Below, piece after piece: positions 42,647 to 51,104 of a stretch of 64,000 bases of DNA. The notes under the pieces are model-generated. The model saw only the letters and a program-made list of their open reading frames with translations, was not told the origin of the DNA and did not search any database. The DNA lies in assembly GCF_000716715.1 (NCBI RefSeq), contig NZ_JNYJ01000005.1, forward strand, positions 1 through 64,000, read 5' to 3'. This DNA comes from Dactylosporangium aurantiacum (lineage in GTDB: Bacteria; Actinomycetota; Actinomycetes; Mycobacteriales; Micromonosporaceae). The position numbers and the translations under genes are program-made. Each line of letters starts with the position of its first letter. Within the stretch, counting starts at the first letter, position 1.

Positions 42647-43639
42647 GTGGAAACGCCAGAGAAGACCCGGGTCGCCGTCGTGTTCGGCGGGGGCAGCACC
42701 GAGCACGCCGTGTCCAGCGTCGGCGCCGCCGACCTCCTCGACGCCCTCGACACCGACGAGTTCGAGATCGTGCCGATCGGGGTGACCCACGAGGGCCGTT
42801 GGGTGCTCAGCGCCGCCGCCCGCGCCGAGCGGCCCTCGACGGACCTGGTGTCGGCCGGCGCCGCGGTCACCGTCGTCGACGCCGGCGCCGGGGTCGCCAG
42901 CCTCGGCGGCGTCGACGTGGTCTTCCCCGTCCTGCAGGGCGTCTTCGGCGACGAGGGCACCGTCCAGGGGCTGTTGGAGATGGCGGACCTGCCCTACGTC
43001 GGGTCGGGCGTGCTCGCCGCCGCCGTGGCGATGGACCACGACTTCTCCCGCAAGCTCGTCGTGGCCGCCGGGCTGCCCGTCGCCCCGTACGTCGTGCTCA
43101 GGGGCGACGCGGAGGTCACCGCGGCCGACCGGGACCGGCTCGGCCTGCCCGCCGTGGTCCGCCCGGCCCGCGGCGCCGGGGGCGTGACCGAGGTCACCGA
43201 CTGGGCGCAGCTGCCGCCCGCGGTCGCCGCGGCCCGGGCCGTCGACGCGAAGGTCGTCGTCGCCGCCGCGCCCGCCGGCCGCCGCATCACCGTGGGCGTG
43301 CTGGACACCGGCGCGGCCGACCGGCCCGAGGCCAGCGTCCCCGGCGAAGTCGTCGGCGGGCGCACGACCGCACCGGCCGAGCTGGACCGCGACGTCGAGC
43401 GCCGGGTCCGGGACCTGGCCGTGGCGGCGTTCGTCACCCTCGACTGCGCCGGGCTGGCGGTCGTCGAGTGCACCGTCACCCCGGACGGCCAGGTCTTCTT
43501 CGACCGGATCGACACCATGCCAGGCTTCGATCCGGGCGCCCCGTTCCCCGTGGTGTGGCAGGCCAGCGGCGTCGCGTACCAGACGCTGATCTCCAGACTG
43601 GTCAAGGCGGCCGTGCGGCGGGGGACCGGCCTGCACTGA
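42647..43639 (+). CDS. D-alanine-D-alanine ligase-like protein, catalytic residues altered (330 aa)
   Basis: Clear homolog of actinobacterial Ddl in the N-terminal domain (VAVVFGGGSTEHAVSSV; VFPVLQGVFGDEGTVQGLLEM) and at the end (MPGFDPGAPFPVVWQASGVAYQTLI, RRGTGLH). The ATP-grasp residues do not hold up: the KPARxGSS motif reads RPARGAGG (R172, no Ser), the RxD motif before the last strand reads V273-E-C275, and the Mg-binding ExN of NEINTMPG reads R287-I-D289. It is also shorter than usual Ddl. I infer a paralog that lost ligase activity or changed substrate. Same position as ddlA in mycobacteria. GTG start. Confidence 0.8.
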   Translation: METPEKTRVAVVFGGGSTEHAVSSVGAADLLDALDTDEFEIVPIGVTHEGRWVLSAAARAERPSTDLVSAGAAVTVVDAGAGVASLGGVDVVFPVLQGVFGDEGTVQGLLEMADLPYVGSGVLAAAVAMDHDFSRKLVVAAGLPVAPYVVLRGDAEVTAADRDRLGLPAVVRPARGAGGVTEVTDWAQLPPAVAAARAVDAKVVVAAAPAGRRITVGVLDTGAADRPEASVPGEVVGGRTTAPAELDRDVERRVRDLAVAAFVTLDCAGLAVVECTVTPDGQVFFDRIDTMPGFDPGAPFPVVWQASGVAYQTLISRLVKAAVRRGTGLH

Positions 43640-43647
43640 GCCGAGGC

Positions 43648-44100
43648 TCAGGTGCGGTGCAGCTGCCCGCGCAGCGCGCCGTCGGGGTAGGCCGAGGAGT
43701 GCACGTTGACGTAGTAGCGCTCCGGGTCGTCCCGCAGCCGCCACGCGAGCCGGTCGCCGACCCGCGTGCACGCCGCGACCGACCCCGACCAGACCGGCGC
43801 GGCCAGGGGAGCGCTGACGGGGCCGTTCTTGCCGGGCCGGCCCCGGTGGAGGTGGGCGGCGTCGATGTCGCCGCCGACGTTGCGCACCCGCAGCACGTAG
43901 CAGAGACGGCCGTCGCGGTGCAGCTGGAGCAGCGCGATGCCGGTCGCGTCGGGGTCGCCCTTGCCCTTGGGCACCTCCTGGGCGCCGCTCAGGTAGGCAC
44001 TCAGCGACACGCTTCGGGGTGCGGGCGCGGCCGCCGCCGGGGTGACGCCGGTCGTGGCGCCGACGACCAGGGCGGCCGCGGCGGTGAGCACAGTACGCAT
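43648..44100 (-). CDS. Secreted CHRD-domain protein (150 aa)
   Basis: Signal peptide (cleavage near APA/AAA at about 25) then a CHRD domain: SLSAYLSGAQEVPKGKGDPDATGIALLQLH, HLHRGRPGKNGPV and the final YYVNVHSSAYPDGALRGQL. The domain occurs in chordin and in many secreted bacterial proteins of unknown role. Two Cys (LCYVL and AACTRV) may form a disulfide. Convergent with the ddl-like gene, 8 bp apart. Confidence 0.88.
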   Translation of the reverse strand: MRTVLTAAAALVVGATTGVTPAAAAPAPRSVSLSAYLSGAQEVPKGKGDPDATGIALLQLHRDGRLCYVLRVRNVGGDIDAAHLHRGRPGKNGPVSAPLAAPVWSGSVAACTRVGDRLAWRLRDDPERYYVNVHSSAYPDGALRGQLHRT

Positions 44101-44161
44101 GGATCTCTCCCTCGTCCGGGCGCAACCTCGTCCGGTTGCGCAACCGAGGGGAGATTCGGTC

Positions 44162-44674
44162 TCAGCAGTGGGTGGTGCCCGGATCGGCGAACGGCACGGT
44201 CGCGACGATCGGTGCCGAGAGGTTGACCAGCCACGCGCCGTCCGCCTTCGCCGGCACCACGACCCGCAGCGGGACCTGGCGGTCCACCGTCGTCCAGACG
44301 GTCTCCTCGCCTCGCTCCTCCGGATACCAACATACGTCCGACAGGCCCATCAGCTGGGCATCTTGCGGAATTGCCCGCTTACCGACCGTGCCGCAGGACA
44401 GCACGATCGCCGGGTCGCCGAACGCCGCGTTCTGCTCCGGCCCGGCGCTGACCGGCCGCCGGTGCAGCCCGCCGAGCGTCTCCGGCAGGCGGGCCACCAG
44501 GGCGCGGCAGGTCGCCGCCGTGGCCTCGTCCATCGGGGCCGCGTCGGTGCGCACCTGACCGGTCGCGGCGGCCTTGGGGAAGCCGCCGAGCAGCCAGAAC
44601 GCCAGGACGCCGACCACCAGCGCGACCGGGACCGCGGTGATGGTGGCGAGCCTGGCGGGGCTCATCGCCGTCAT
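44162..44674 (-). CDS. DUF3515-family membrane-anchored protein (170 aa)
   Basis: One N-terminal TM helix (10-32), then an extracellular domain with four Cys (ATCRALV, LSCGTV, VCWYP and the terminal HC) and the DUF3515 landmarks CRALVARLPETLGG and DPAIVLSCG. Family unknown in function but found in this same ddl-thiL neighbourhood throughout actinobacteria (Rv2980 in M. tuberculosis). ATG 44674 touches the next gene's stop at 44675 upstream, so co-transcribed with the AsnC-type gene. Confidence 0.88.
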   Translation of the reverse strand: MTAMSPARLATITAVPVALVVGVLAFWLLGGFPKAAATGQVRTDAAPMDEATAATCRALVARLPETLGGLHRRPVSAGPEQNAAFGDPAIVLSCGTVGKRAIPQDAQLMGLSDVCWYPEERGEETVWTTVDRQVPLRVVVPAKADGAWLVNLSAPIVATVPFADPGTTHC

Positions 44675-44908
44675 CTATAAGTGCACCACCGAGCAGGTCA
44701 GGGTGCGGGTGATGCCCGGCACCAGCTGCACGTTGCTGACGATCAGCTTGCCCAGCTCGTCGACGCTGCGCGCCTCCGTGAGCACCACCACGTCATACGG
44801 CCCGGTGACCGCGTCCACCCGGACGACGCCGGCGAGCTCCTGGATGGCGGTCGCCACATCACGTGCCTTGCCGACCTCAGTTTGGATCAGGATGTATGCC
44901 TGTACCAC
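44675..44908 (-). CDS. Stand-alone Lrp/AsnC ligand-binding (RAM) domain protein (77 aa)
   Basis: Consists only of the RAM domain (VQAYILIQTEVGKARDVATAIQELAGVVRVDAVTGPYDVVVLTEA), with no HTH. Such proteins bind amino acids and may oligomerise with full-length Lrp regulators. Start GTG 44908 gives the domain exactly; upstream reading has no match. Same strand as DUF3515 and divergent from thiL. Confidence 0.88.
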   Translation of the reverse strand: MVQAYILIQTEVGKARDVATAIQELAGVVRVDAVTGPYDVVVLTEARSVDELGKLIVSNVQLVPGITRTLTCSVVHL

Positions 44909-45061
44909 GACACGACTCCTTCCTGCGCCGCGCGAGCGCTGATCAGCGCTGAACCTACCGCACCATGGGAGGCAGCGAAGCAGCAGCCGTGCGTGATCGT
45001 GCCACGACACGCTGCGTCAACTTCAACATTGCGCAGTCAGTGTTCGATATTTGGAGGACGG

Positions 45062-46024
45062 GTGACCGTTGCAACCGCCGGTGAGTTCGGGCTCATCTCA
45101 CGGGTGACCGCCCGGCTCGGGGCGGCGTCGCCCCTGGTCCAGCTCGGCCCCGGCGACGACGCGGCCCTGGTCGCGGCGCCTGACGGCCGGGTCGTGGCGA
45201 GCACCGACGTGCTCGTGGAGGGCCGGCACTTCCGCCGCGACTGGTCCGCCGCGCGCGACATCGGCCACCGCGCCGCCGCCGCCAACCTCGCCGACATCGC
45301 CGCCATGGGGGCCCGCCCGACGGCGCTGCTCGTCGCGCTCTGTACACCCGCCAGCCTCGAGATCGCCTGGGCGGAGGAGCTCGCCGACGGGCTGGCCGCC
45401 GAGGCCGGCAAGGTCGGGGCGGTCGTCGTCGGCGGCGACACGTCCGCCAGCCCCACCCTGACCGTCGCGGTGACCGCCCTGGGCACCCTGGAGGGGCGCG
45501 AGCCGCTGGTCCGCAGCGGGGCACGCCCCGGTGACGTGGTGGCCGTCTGCGGGCGCATCGGGTACGCGGCGGCCGGCTACACCATCCTCTCCCGCGGCTT
45601 CCGCTCGCCGAAGCTGCTGGTGGAGGCGCACCGCCGGCCGCAGGTGCCCTACGCCGCCGGCCCGGCCGGGGCGCTGCTCGGGGCCACCTCCATGATCGAC
45701 GTGTCCGACGGGCTGCTCGCCGACCTGGGCCACGTGGCGACCGCCAGCGGCGTCGGGATCGACCTGCGCCGCTCCGCGTTCGTGGTGCCGGAGCAGATGC
45801 GTGACGCGGCGACCGCGCTCGGCGTCGACCCGTACGGCTGGATCCTCGCCGGCGGCGACGACCACGCCCTGGCTGCCACCTTCCCCTCGTCCGTGCGGCT
45901 GCCCGACGAGTGGCGGATCGTCGGTGAGGTCCTGCCGGCCAGCCTCTTCACCGCGGGTGACGGCGTGACTGTGGACGGTCGCCGGTACACGGGCGGAGCC
46001 CCAGGATGGGACCACTTCCGGTAA
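45062..46024 (+). CDS. thiL: Thiamine-monophosphate kinase (320 aa)
   Basis: AIR-synthase-fold kinase that makes thiamine diphosphate. LGPGDDAALVAAP (Mg/ATP Asp pair), VASTDVLVEGRHF, ADIAAMGARPTALLVAL, GGDTSASPTLTVAVTALG, SMIDVSDGLLADLGHVA and WILAGGDDHALAATFP. Start GTG 45062 follows TTGGAGGAC. Full length. Confidence 0.95.
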   Translation: MTVATAGEFGLISRVTARLGAASPLVQLGPGDDAALVAAPDGRVVASTDVLVEGRHFRRDWSAARDIGHRAAAANLADIAAMGARPTALLVALCTPASLEIAWAEELADGLAAEAGKVGAVVVGGDTSASPTLTVAVTALGTLEGREPLVRSGARPGDVVAVCGRIGYAAAGYTILSRGFRSPKLLVEAHRRPQVPYAAGPAGALLGATSMIDVSDGLLADLGHVATASGVGIDLRRSAFVVPEQMRDAATALGVDPYGWILAGGDDHALAATFPSSVRLPDEWRIVGEVLPASLFTAGDGVTVDGRRYTGGAPGWDHFR

Positions 46025-46052
46025 CGAGTGATCGCCTCTATACCCTTTACGG

Positions 46053-46520
46053 GTGACTGAGCTCGACATCCGACTGACCCGCTACGGCTCGCGGGTCGCC
46101 ACCGAACTGATCAGCGCCACGCTCGCCGACCTGAGCCGGCGCTACGGCGGGGACGGGGACACCACCCCCGTCCAGCCGGGTGAGTTCGACCCGCCGATGG
46201 GCGGCTTCTTCGTCGCGTACGTGGACCACGTGCCGGCGGGGTGCTGCGGCTGGCGCACCTTCGCCGAGGACGAGACCACCGCGGAGCTCAAGCGGCTCTA
46301 CGTGGTGCCCGAGTTCCGCGGCCAGGGGGTGGCCCGGCGGCTGCTCGCGGCGGTGGAGGAGGCGGCCCGCGGGGCCGGTCGGGAGCGGATCTGGCTGGAG
46401 ACCGGCACGGCGCAGCCCGAGGCGATCGCGCTGTACGAGCAGGCCGGCTACTCGCGCATCCCGGATTTCGGGCACTACAAGGGGTACCCGAGCGTGCGGT
46501 CGTTCGGGCGTTCGCTCTAG
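46053..46520 (+). CDS. GNAT-family N-acetyltransferase (155 aa)
   Basis: GNAT fold with the acetyl-CoA P-loop RLYVVPEFRGQGVARRLLAAVEEAA and C-terminal LETGTAQPEAIALYEQAGYSRIPDFGHY. Similar to uncharacterised acetyltransferases often encoded next to thiL. Substrate unknown. GTG start at 46053, 29 bp after thiL, so likely same transcript; a clear terminator follows. Confidence 0.88.
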   Translation: MTELDIRLTRYGSRVATELISATLADLSRRYGGDGDTTPVQPGEFDPPMGGFFVAYVDHVPAGCCGWRTFAEDETTAELKRLYVVPEFRGQGVARRLLAAVEEAARGAGRERIWLETGTAQPEAIALYEQAGYSRIPDFGHYKGYPSVRSFGRSL

Positions 46521-46529
46521 TACGTGCTG

Positions 46530-46561
46530 AAGCCCCGCGACCATCGGGTCGCGGGGCTTCT
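46530..46561. terminator. Terminator after the thiL-GNAT unit, also serving rpmB
   Basis: Perfect 14-bp stem (46530-46543 with 46548-46561), 4-nt loop, followed by TTCTT. Symmetric enough to work in both directions between convergent genes. Confidence 0.85.
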
Positions 46562-46608
46562 TCAGCGCTTCGGCCGGTGCGGCCTCGGCCTTGCTTCGGT
46601 GCAGGCGA

Positions 46609-46800
46609 TCAGCCGCGAACGACCTTGCCGGCCTTGAGGCAGGAGGTGCAGGCCTGCACCTTCCGCGTGGTGCCGCCACCGGCCGGGGTGCGCACCGTCT
46701 GAATGTTGGGGTTCCAACGGCGGTTGGTCCGCCGGTGCGAGTGGGACACGTTGTGGCCGAAGCCCGGTCCCTTGCCGCAGACGTCGCACACGCTAGCCAC
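46609..46800 (-). CDS. rpmB: 50S ribosomal protein L28 (63 aa)
   Basis: [25 protein letters not shown] start with C5/C8 and a second pair CTSC (C51/C54): the zinc-containing form. Some actinobacteria also carry a Zn-free paralog induced by zinc limitation; none is in this window. SD GGGAUCUCC-type spacing upstream is weak. The following 186 bp (46801-46986) hold its promoter region and no other gene. Confidence 0.97.
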   Translation of the reverse strand: MASVCDVCGKGPGFGHNVSHSHRRTNRRWNPNIQTVRTPAGGGTTRKVQACTSCLKAGKVVRG

Positions 46801-46986
46801 GGGGATCTCCTGGGATTGATTGCGTCTCGGGCTGGACCCTTCACCGGCGTCGCCGGCGGCGGATTCCAGGTGTCACCGACCGGCTGACCGGCGGGCAACC
46901 CCGCAAGGTTACCTGATGGGACCCGCCGACTCCCAATCGGCCCTTGTCGGGGTCCTGTCCTGCCCGGCGGGCGGCGCGCGAGGAAA

Positions 46987-48864
46987 ATGTCGGTGGTCGC
47001 CGATAGGCTCGGGCGCGTGCCAGAGAGTGGGGACGGTGCCGCCGTTCGCCGGTGGTGTGCCGCCGGTCTCGACGCGCTGCGTCGGCACCGGTCAGAGATC
47101 GACGCCCTCAACGTCTATCCGGTGCCCGACGGCGACACCGGGACCAACCTGGCTCTGACGATGTCCGCCGCCGCCGACGCCGTGGACGCCGCGCCGCCCG
47201 CCGCTGGGGCCGCGGACCTGCTGGCCGTCGCCGCCCGGGGCGCCCTGCTCGGCGCCCGGGGCAACTCGGGCATCATCCTGGCGCAGCTGCTCAAGGGCCT
47301 GGCGTCGTCGCTCGCCTCGGCCCGGGCCGTGGGCGGGCCCGAGCTGGCCGCCGCGCTGGACAGTGCCGCCCGGTCGGCGTATGCGGCGGTGGCCGCCCCG
47401 GTGGAGGGCACGGTCCTGTCGGTCGCCACCGCGGCGGCGCGGGCCGCGGCGTCGGTGGTCGCCGCGTCCGGTGGCTCCTCGGGGTTCACCGCCGGGGGTG
47501 TCGTGGCGGTGGCGCGGGCGGCCGCCGAGGGGGCCCGGATCGCCCTGGCCCGCACGCCCGAGCAGCTGCCGGCGCTGGCGCGGGCGGGGGTCGTCGACGC
47601 CGGCGGGCGCGGGCTGGTGGTGCTGCTGGAGGCGTTCGTGACGTCGCTGACCGGGGAGGCGCCGCCCGTCGCGGCGCCGGCGCCCGCGGGGCACGGCACC
47701 GCGCCCGGCGGGGTCATGCAGCGCGAGGCAGGGTCGACCGAGTTCGGCTACGAGGTGCAGTATCTGCTCGACGCCCCGGCGGCGGCGATCGGGCCGCTGC
47801 GGGAGGCGCTCGGCGCGCTCGGCGACTCCCTCGTCGTGGTCGGCGACGACCCGACCTGGCACGTCCACGTGCACGTCAACGACGTCGGGGCGGCGATCGA
47901 GGCCGGGATCGCGGCGGGGCGGCCGAGCAGGATCACCGTGACACGGTTCGCCGAGCAGATCGCGGAGCAACGCTCGGCCCAGGGGCCCGGCCCGTCCGCG
48001 GACCCGTCCGCAGGCCAGTTCGCCGGCCCGTCCGCCGGGTCGCTTGCCGGCTCGTCCACCGGTTCGTCTGGCGGGGCGCTCGCCGGGCAGTTCGCCGGGT
48101 CATCCGCCGGGCCGTCCGGGGGGCAGCGCACCGGTCCGTCCGGCGGGGAGTCCGCGAGCCGGTCCACCGGCGAACCCGTCGGCGCGCCGGCCGGGTCGTC
48201 TGCCACCCGCTCGGAGGGGTCGGGCGTCGTGGTCGTGTGCACCGGGCGGGGCATCGGTGAGCTGCTCGCCGCCGAGGGGGCCACGGTGCTGAGCGGCACG
48301 CCGTCGACGGCGGAGATGCTGGCGGGGATCCGGGCGACGGGCGCGGCCAGGGTGGTGGTCCTGCCCAACGACGCCAACGTCCTGGCCGTGGCCAACGCGG
48401 CGGCGGCCGAGGCGCGGGCCGCGGGGATCCGGGCCGGGGTGGTGCCGACGCGGTCGCCGGTGCAGGCGCTGGCCGCGATCGCGGTCCGGGACACGGGCCG
48501 GCGGTTCGAGGACGACGTGATCGCGATGGCCGAGGCGGCGGCGCGGTGCCGGTCGGCGGAGCTGACCGTCGCGGCGCGGGAGGCGCTCACCGTCGCCGGG
48601 CGTTGCCAGCAGGGTGACGTGCTGGCGATCGTCGACGGGGAGGTCAACCTGATCGGGCAGGATCTGGAGCGCACCGCGTGCCTGCTGCTCGACCGGATGC
48701 TGGCGGGCGGAGGGGAGCTGGTGACGCTCATCGCGGGGCAGGGGGCGCCCGCCGGGCTCGGTGAGACGCTGGCCGCGCACGTGGCCGGGGCGTGGCCGTT
48801 CGTCGAAGTCCAGTGCTACGAGGGAGGCCAGCCGCACTATCCGCTGCTGGTCGGGGTGGAGTGA
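46987..48864 (+). CDS. DAK2/DegV-like dihydroxyacetone-kinase-family protein, FakA-like (625 aa)
   Basis: DhaL/DAK2 domain at the N-terminus: LNVYPVPDGDTGTNLALTM with the Mg-binding Asp (D48, D50), ARGNSGIILAQLLKGLA. Middle domain with FGYEVQYLLD and VGDDPTWHVHVHVN, and a C-terminal DAK1-like/DegV-coupled domain (VVVCTGRGIGELLAAEGATVL). FakA-type proteins phosphorylate fatty acids bound to DegV partners. Between the middle and last domain is an insert of about 70 residues of Gly/Ser/Ala/Pro repeats (GPSAG, GSSxG) not found in typical homologs. Just upstream of recG as in mycobacteria (Rv2974c). Confidence 0.9.
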   Translation: MSVVADRLGRVPESGDGAAVRRWCAAGLDALRRHRSEIDALNVYPVPDGDTGTNLALTMSAAADAVDAAPPAAGAADLLAVAARGALLGARGNSGIILAQLLKGLASSLASARAVGGPELAAALDSAARSAYAAVAAPVEGTVLSVATAAARAAASVVAASGGSSGFTAGGVVAVARAAAEGARIALARTPEQLPALARAGVVDAGGRGLVVLLEAFVTSLTGEAPPVAAPAPAGHGTAPGGVMQREAGSTEFGYEVQYLLDAPAAAIGPLREALGALGDSLVVVGDDPTWHVHVHVNDVGAAIEAGIAAGRPSRITVTRFAEQIAEQRSAQGPGPSADPSAGQFAGPSAGSLAGSSTGSSGGALAGQFAGSSAGPSGGQRTGPSGGESASRSTGEPVGAPAGSSATRSEGSGVVVVCTGRGIGELLAAEGATVLSGTPSTAEMLAGIRATGAARVVVLPNDANVLAVANAAAAEARAAGIRAGVVPTRSPVQALAAIAVRDTGRRFEDDVIAMAEAAARCRSAELTVAAREALTVAGRCQQGDVLAIVDGEVNLIGQDLERTACLLLDRMLAGGGELVTLIAGQGAPAGLGETLAAHVAGAWPFVEVQCYEGGQPHYPLLVGVE

Positions 48865-48868
48865 GCCG

Positions 48869-51061
48869 GTGACCGAGATCGACCTGACCACGCCGCTGCA
48901 GAAGGTGATCGGCAACGGCGCCAAGCTGCTCGCCGACAGCCTCAACCTGCACACGGTCGGTGATCTGGTGTACCACTTCCCGCGCCGCTACGAGGAGCGG
49001 GGCGAGCACACCGACATCCGGTCGCTGGAGATGGACACCGAGGTCACGGTGTTCGGCCAGGTCAAGCGGGTGTCGTCGCGGACGTTCATGCAGCAGCGGG
49101 GCAAGACGGCGGGCAAGCGCGGCTCGCTGCTGGAGGTCGTCGTCGGCGACGACAGCGGCGGCGAGCTGAGCGTCACGTTCTTCAACCAGCCCTGGCGGGA
49201 GTCGCAGCTGCGGCCCGGCCGGTGGGGGCTGTTCTCGGGCAAGGTCGGCCGGTTCCAGAGCAAGCTGCAGCTCAACCAGCCCGACTACATCCTGCTCGAC
49301 GGCGCCGAGGGGGAGGAGAGCGTCGAGGAGTTCGCCGGCGCGATCATCCCCGTCTACCCGGCGACCGCGAAGGTGCCGACGTGGCGGATCGCCGCCGCGG
49401 TGCGCACCGTCCTGGACGTGCTGCCGCCCGTGTCCGACCCGGTGCCGGGCACCGTCCGGGCCAAGCGGAAGCTCTCGTCGCTCGACAAGGCGCTGCGGGA
49501 GATCCACCGGCCGGAGTCGCGCGAGTCACTGCACTTCGCGAAGCGCCGGCTGAAGTGGGACGAGGCGTTCGCGCTCCAGCTCACCCTGGTGCAGCGCAAG
49601 CACCGCGCCGCCGACTGGCCCGCGCGGTCCCGGCCCTCGCGCGACGACGGGCTGCTGGCGAGTTTCGACGCGCGGCTGCCGTACGAGCTGACCCGCGGCC
49701 AACGCGACGTCGGCAACGAGATCGCGGCCGACCTGGCCCGGCCGCACCCCATGCACCGTCTGCTGCAGGGTGAGGTCGGCTCCGGCAAGACCGTCTGTGC
49801 GCTGCGCGCCATGCTGCAGGTCGTCGACGCCGGCGGGCAGGCCGCGATGCTCGCCCCGACCGAGGTCCTCGCCGCCCAGCACCACCGCAACGTGATCGAC
49901 CTGCTCGGCGACCTGGCCCGCGCGGGCGAGCTCGACGCCGCGCCGGACGCGACCCGGGTGGCGCTGCTCACCGGCTCGCTGGGCGCCGCGGCCAAGCGCA
50001 AGGTCCTGGAGGAGATCGGCTCCGGCGCGGCCGGCATCGTCGTCGGCACCCACGCCCTGCTGTACGAGGGGGTCACGTTCAAGGACCTCGGTCTCATCGT
50101 CGTCGACGAGCAGCACCGCTTCGGCGTCGAGCAGCGCGACGCGCTGCGCGCCAAGGCCGACCAGCCGCCGCACGTGCTGGTCATGACCGCGACGCCGATC
50201 CCGCGTACGGTCGCGATGACGGTCTTCGGTGACCTGGAGACCTCCGTGCTCAGCCAGCTGCCCAACGGCCGTTCGCCGATCGCGTCGCACGTCGTGCCCG
50301 CCATGGACAAGCCGGCGTTCCTCGACCGGGCCTGGCGCCGCATCCGCGAGGAGGTCGCCGCCGGTCATCAGGTGTACGTCGTCTGCCCCCGCATCGGCGA
50401 CGCCAAGTCCGACGGCGAGGACCTCCCCGCCGGCGACGACGAGCGCCGGGCCCCGCTCGCCGTGCTCGACGTCGCCCCGCAGCTGGCCGAGGGGCCGCTG
50501 CACGGGCTGCGGGTCGGGGTCCTGCACGGCCGGCTGCCCGCCGACGAGAAGGACGCCGTCATGCGCTCCTTCGCCGCCGGCAACCTCGACGTCCTGGTCG
50601 CGACCACGGTCATCGAGGTCGGCGTCGACGTGCCCAACTCGACGATGATGGTGATCCTCGACGCCGACCGCTTCGGCGTCTCCCAGCTGCACCAGCTCCG
50701 CGGCCGGGTCGGCCGGGGCAGCGCGCCGGGCCTGTGCCTGCTCGTCACCGAGTCCGGCGAGGGCACCGCGGCCAGGGCACGCCTGGACGCGGTCGCCTCG
50801 ACCACCGACGGGTTCAAGCTCGCCGAGCTCGACCTCGAGCAGCGCCGCGAGGGCGACGTGCTCGGCGCCACCCAGTCCGGCCGGCGTTCGCACCTGAAGC
50901 TGCTGTCGCTGCTGCGCGACGCCGAGCTGATCGGTGACGCCCGGGCCGAGGCGTTCGAGCTGCTGGAGGAGGACCGGGAGCTGACCCGCCACCCGGGCCT
51001 CGCCGCCACGGTGGCCCAGCTCGTCGACGAGGAGCGCGCCGAATACCTGGAGAAGGGCTGA
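48869..51061 (+). CDS. recG: ATP-dependent DNA helicase RecG (730 aa)
   Basis: Branch-migration helicase for stalled forks. N-terminal wedge domain (LADSLNLHTVGDLVYHFPRRYE), then helicase: Walker A GEVGSGKT, LAPTEVLAAQHH, VDEQHRFGVEQR, MTATPIPRT, and VLHGRLPADEKDAVM, TTVIEVGVDVPN, QLRGRVGRG, TDGFKLAELDLEQRREGDVLG. GTG 48869 is 5 bp after the DAK gene stop. Full length. Confidence 0.97.
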   Translation: MTEIDLTTPLQKVIGNGAKLLADSLNLHTVGDLVYHFPRRYEERGEHTDIRSLEMDTEVTVFGQVKRVSSRTFMQQRGKTAGKRGSLLEVVVGDDSGGELSVTFFNQPWRESQLRPGRWGLFSGKVGRFQSKLQLNQPDYILLDGAEGEESVEEFAGAIIPVYPATAKVPTWRIAAAVRTVLDVLPPVSDPVPGTVRAKRKLSSLDKALREIHRPESRESLHFAKRRLKWDEAFALQLTLVQRKHRAADWPARSRPSRDDGLLASFDARLPYELTRGQRDVGNEIAADLARPHPMHRLLQGEVGSGKTVCALRAMLQVVDAGGQAAMLAPTEVLAAQHHRNVIDLLGDLARAGELDAAPDATRVALLTGSLGAAAKRKVLEEIGSGAAGIVVGTHALLYEGVTFKDLGLIVVDEQHRFGVEQRDALRAKADQPPHVLVMTATPIPRTVAMTVFGDLETSVLSQLPNGRSPIASHVVPAMDKPAFLDRAWRRIREEVAAGHQVYVVCPRIGDAKSDGEDLPAGDDERRAPLAVLDVAPQLAEGPLHGLRVGVLHGRLPADEKDAVMRSFAAGNLDVLVATTVIEVGVDVPNSTMMVILDADRFGVSQLHQLRGRVGRGSAPGLCLLVTESGEGTAARARLDAVASTTDGFKLAELDLEQRREGDVLGATQSGRRSHLKLLSLLRDAELIGDARAEAFELLEEDRELTRHPGLAATVAQLVDEERAEYLEKG

Positions 51062-51104
51062 CGGCCGGAGAGGAGGTCGCCGAGCGGGGGAGTGACGGCG
51101 GCGG

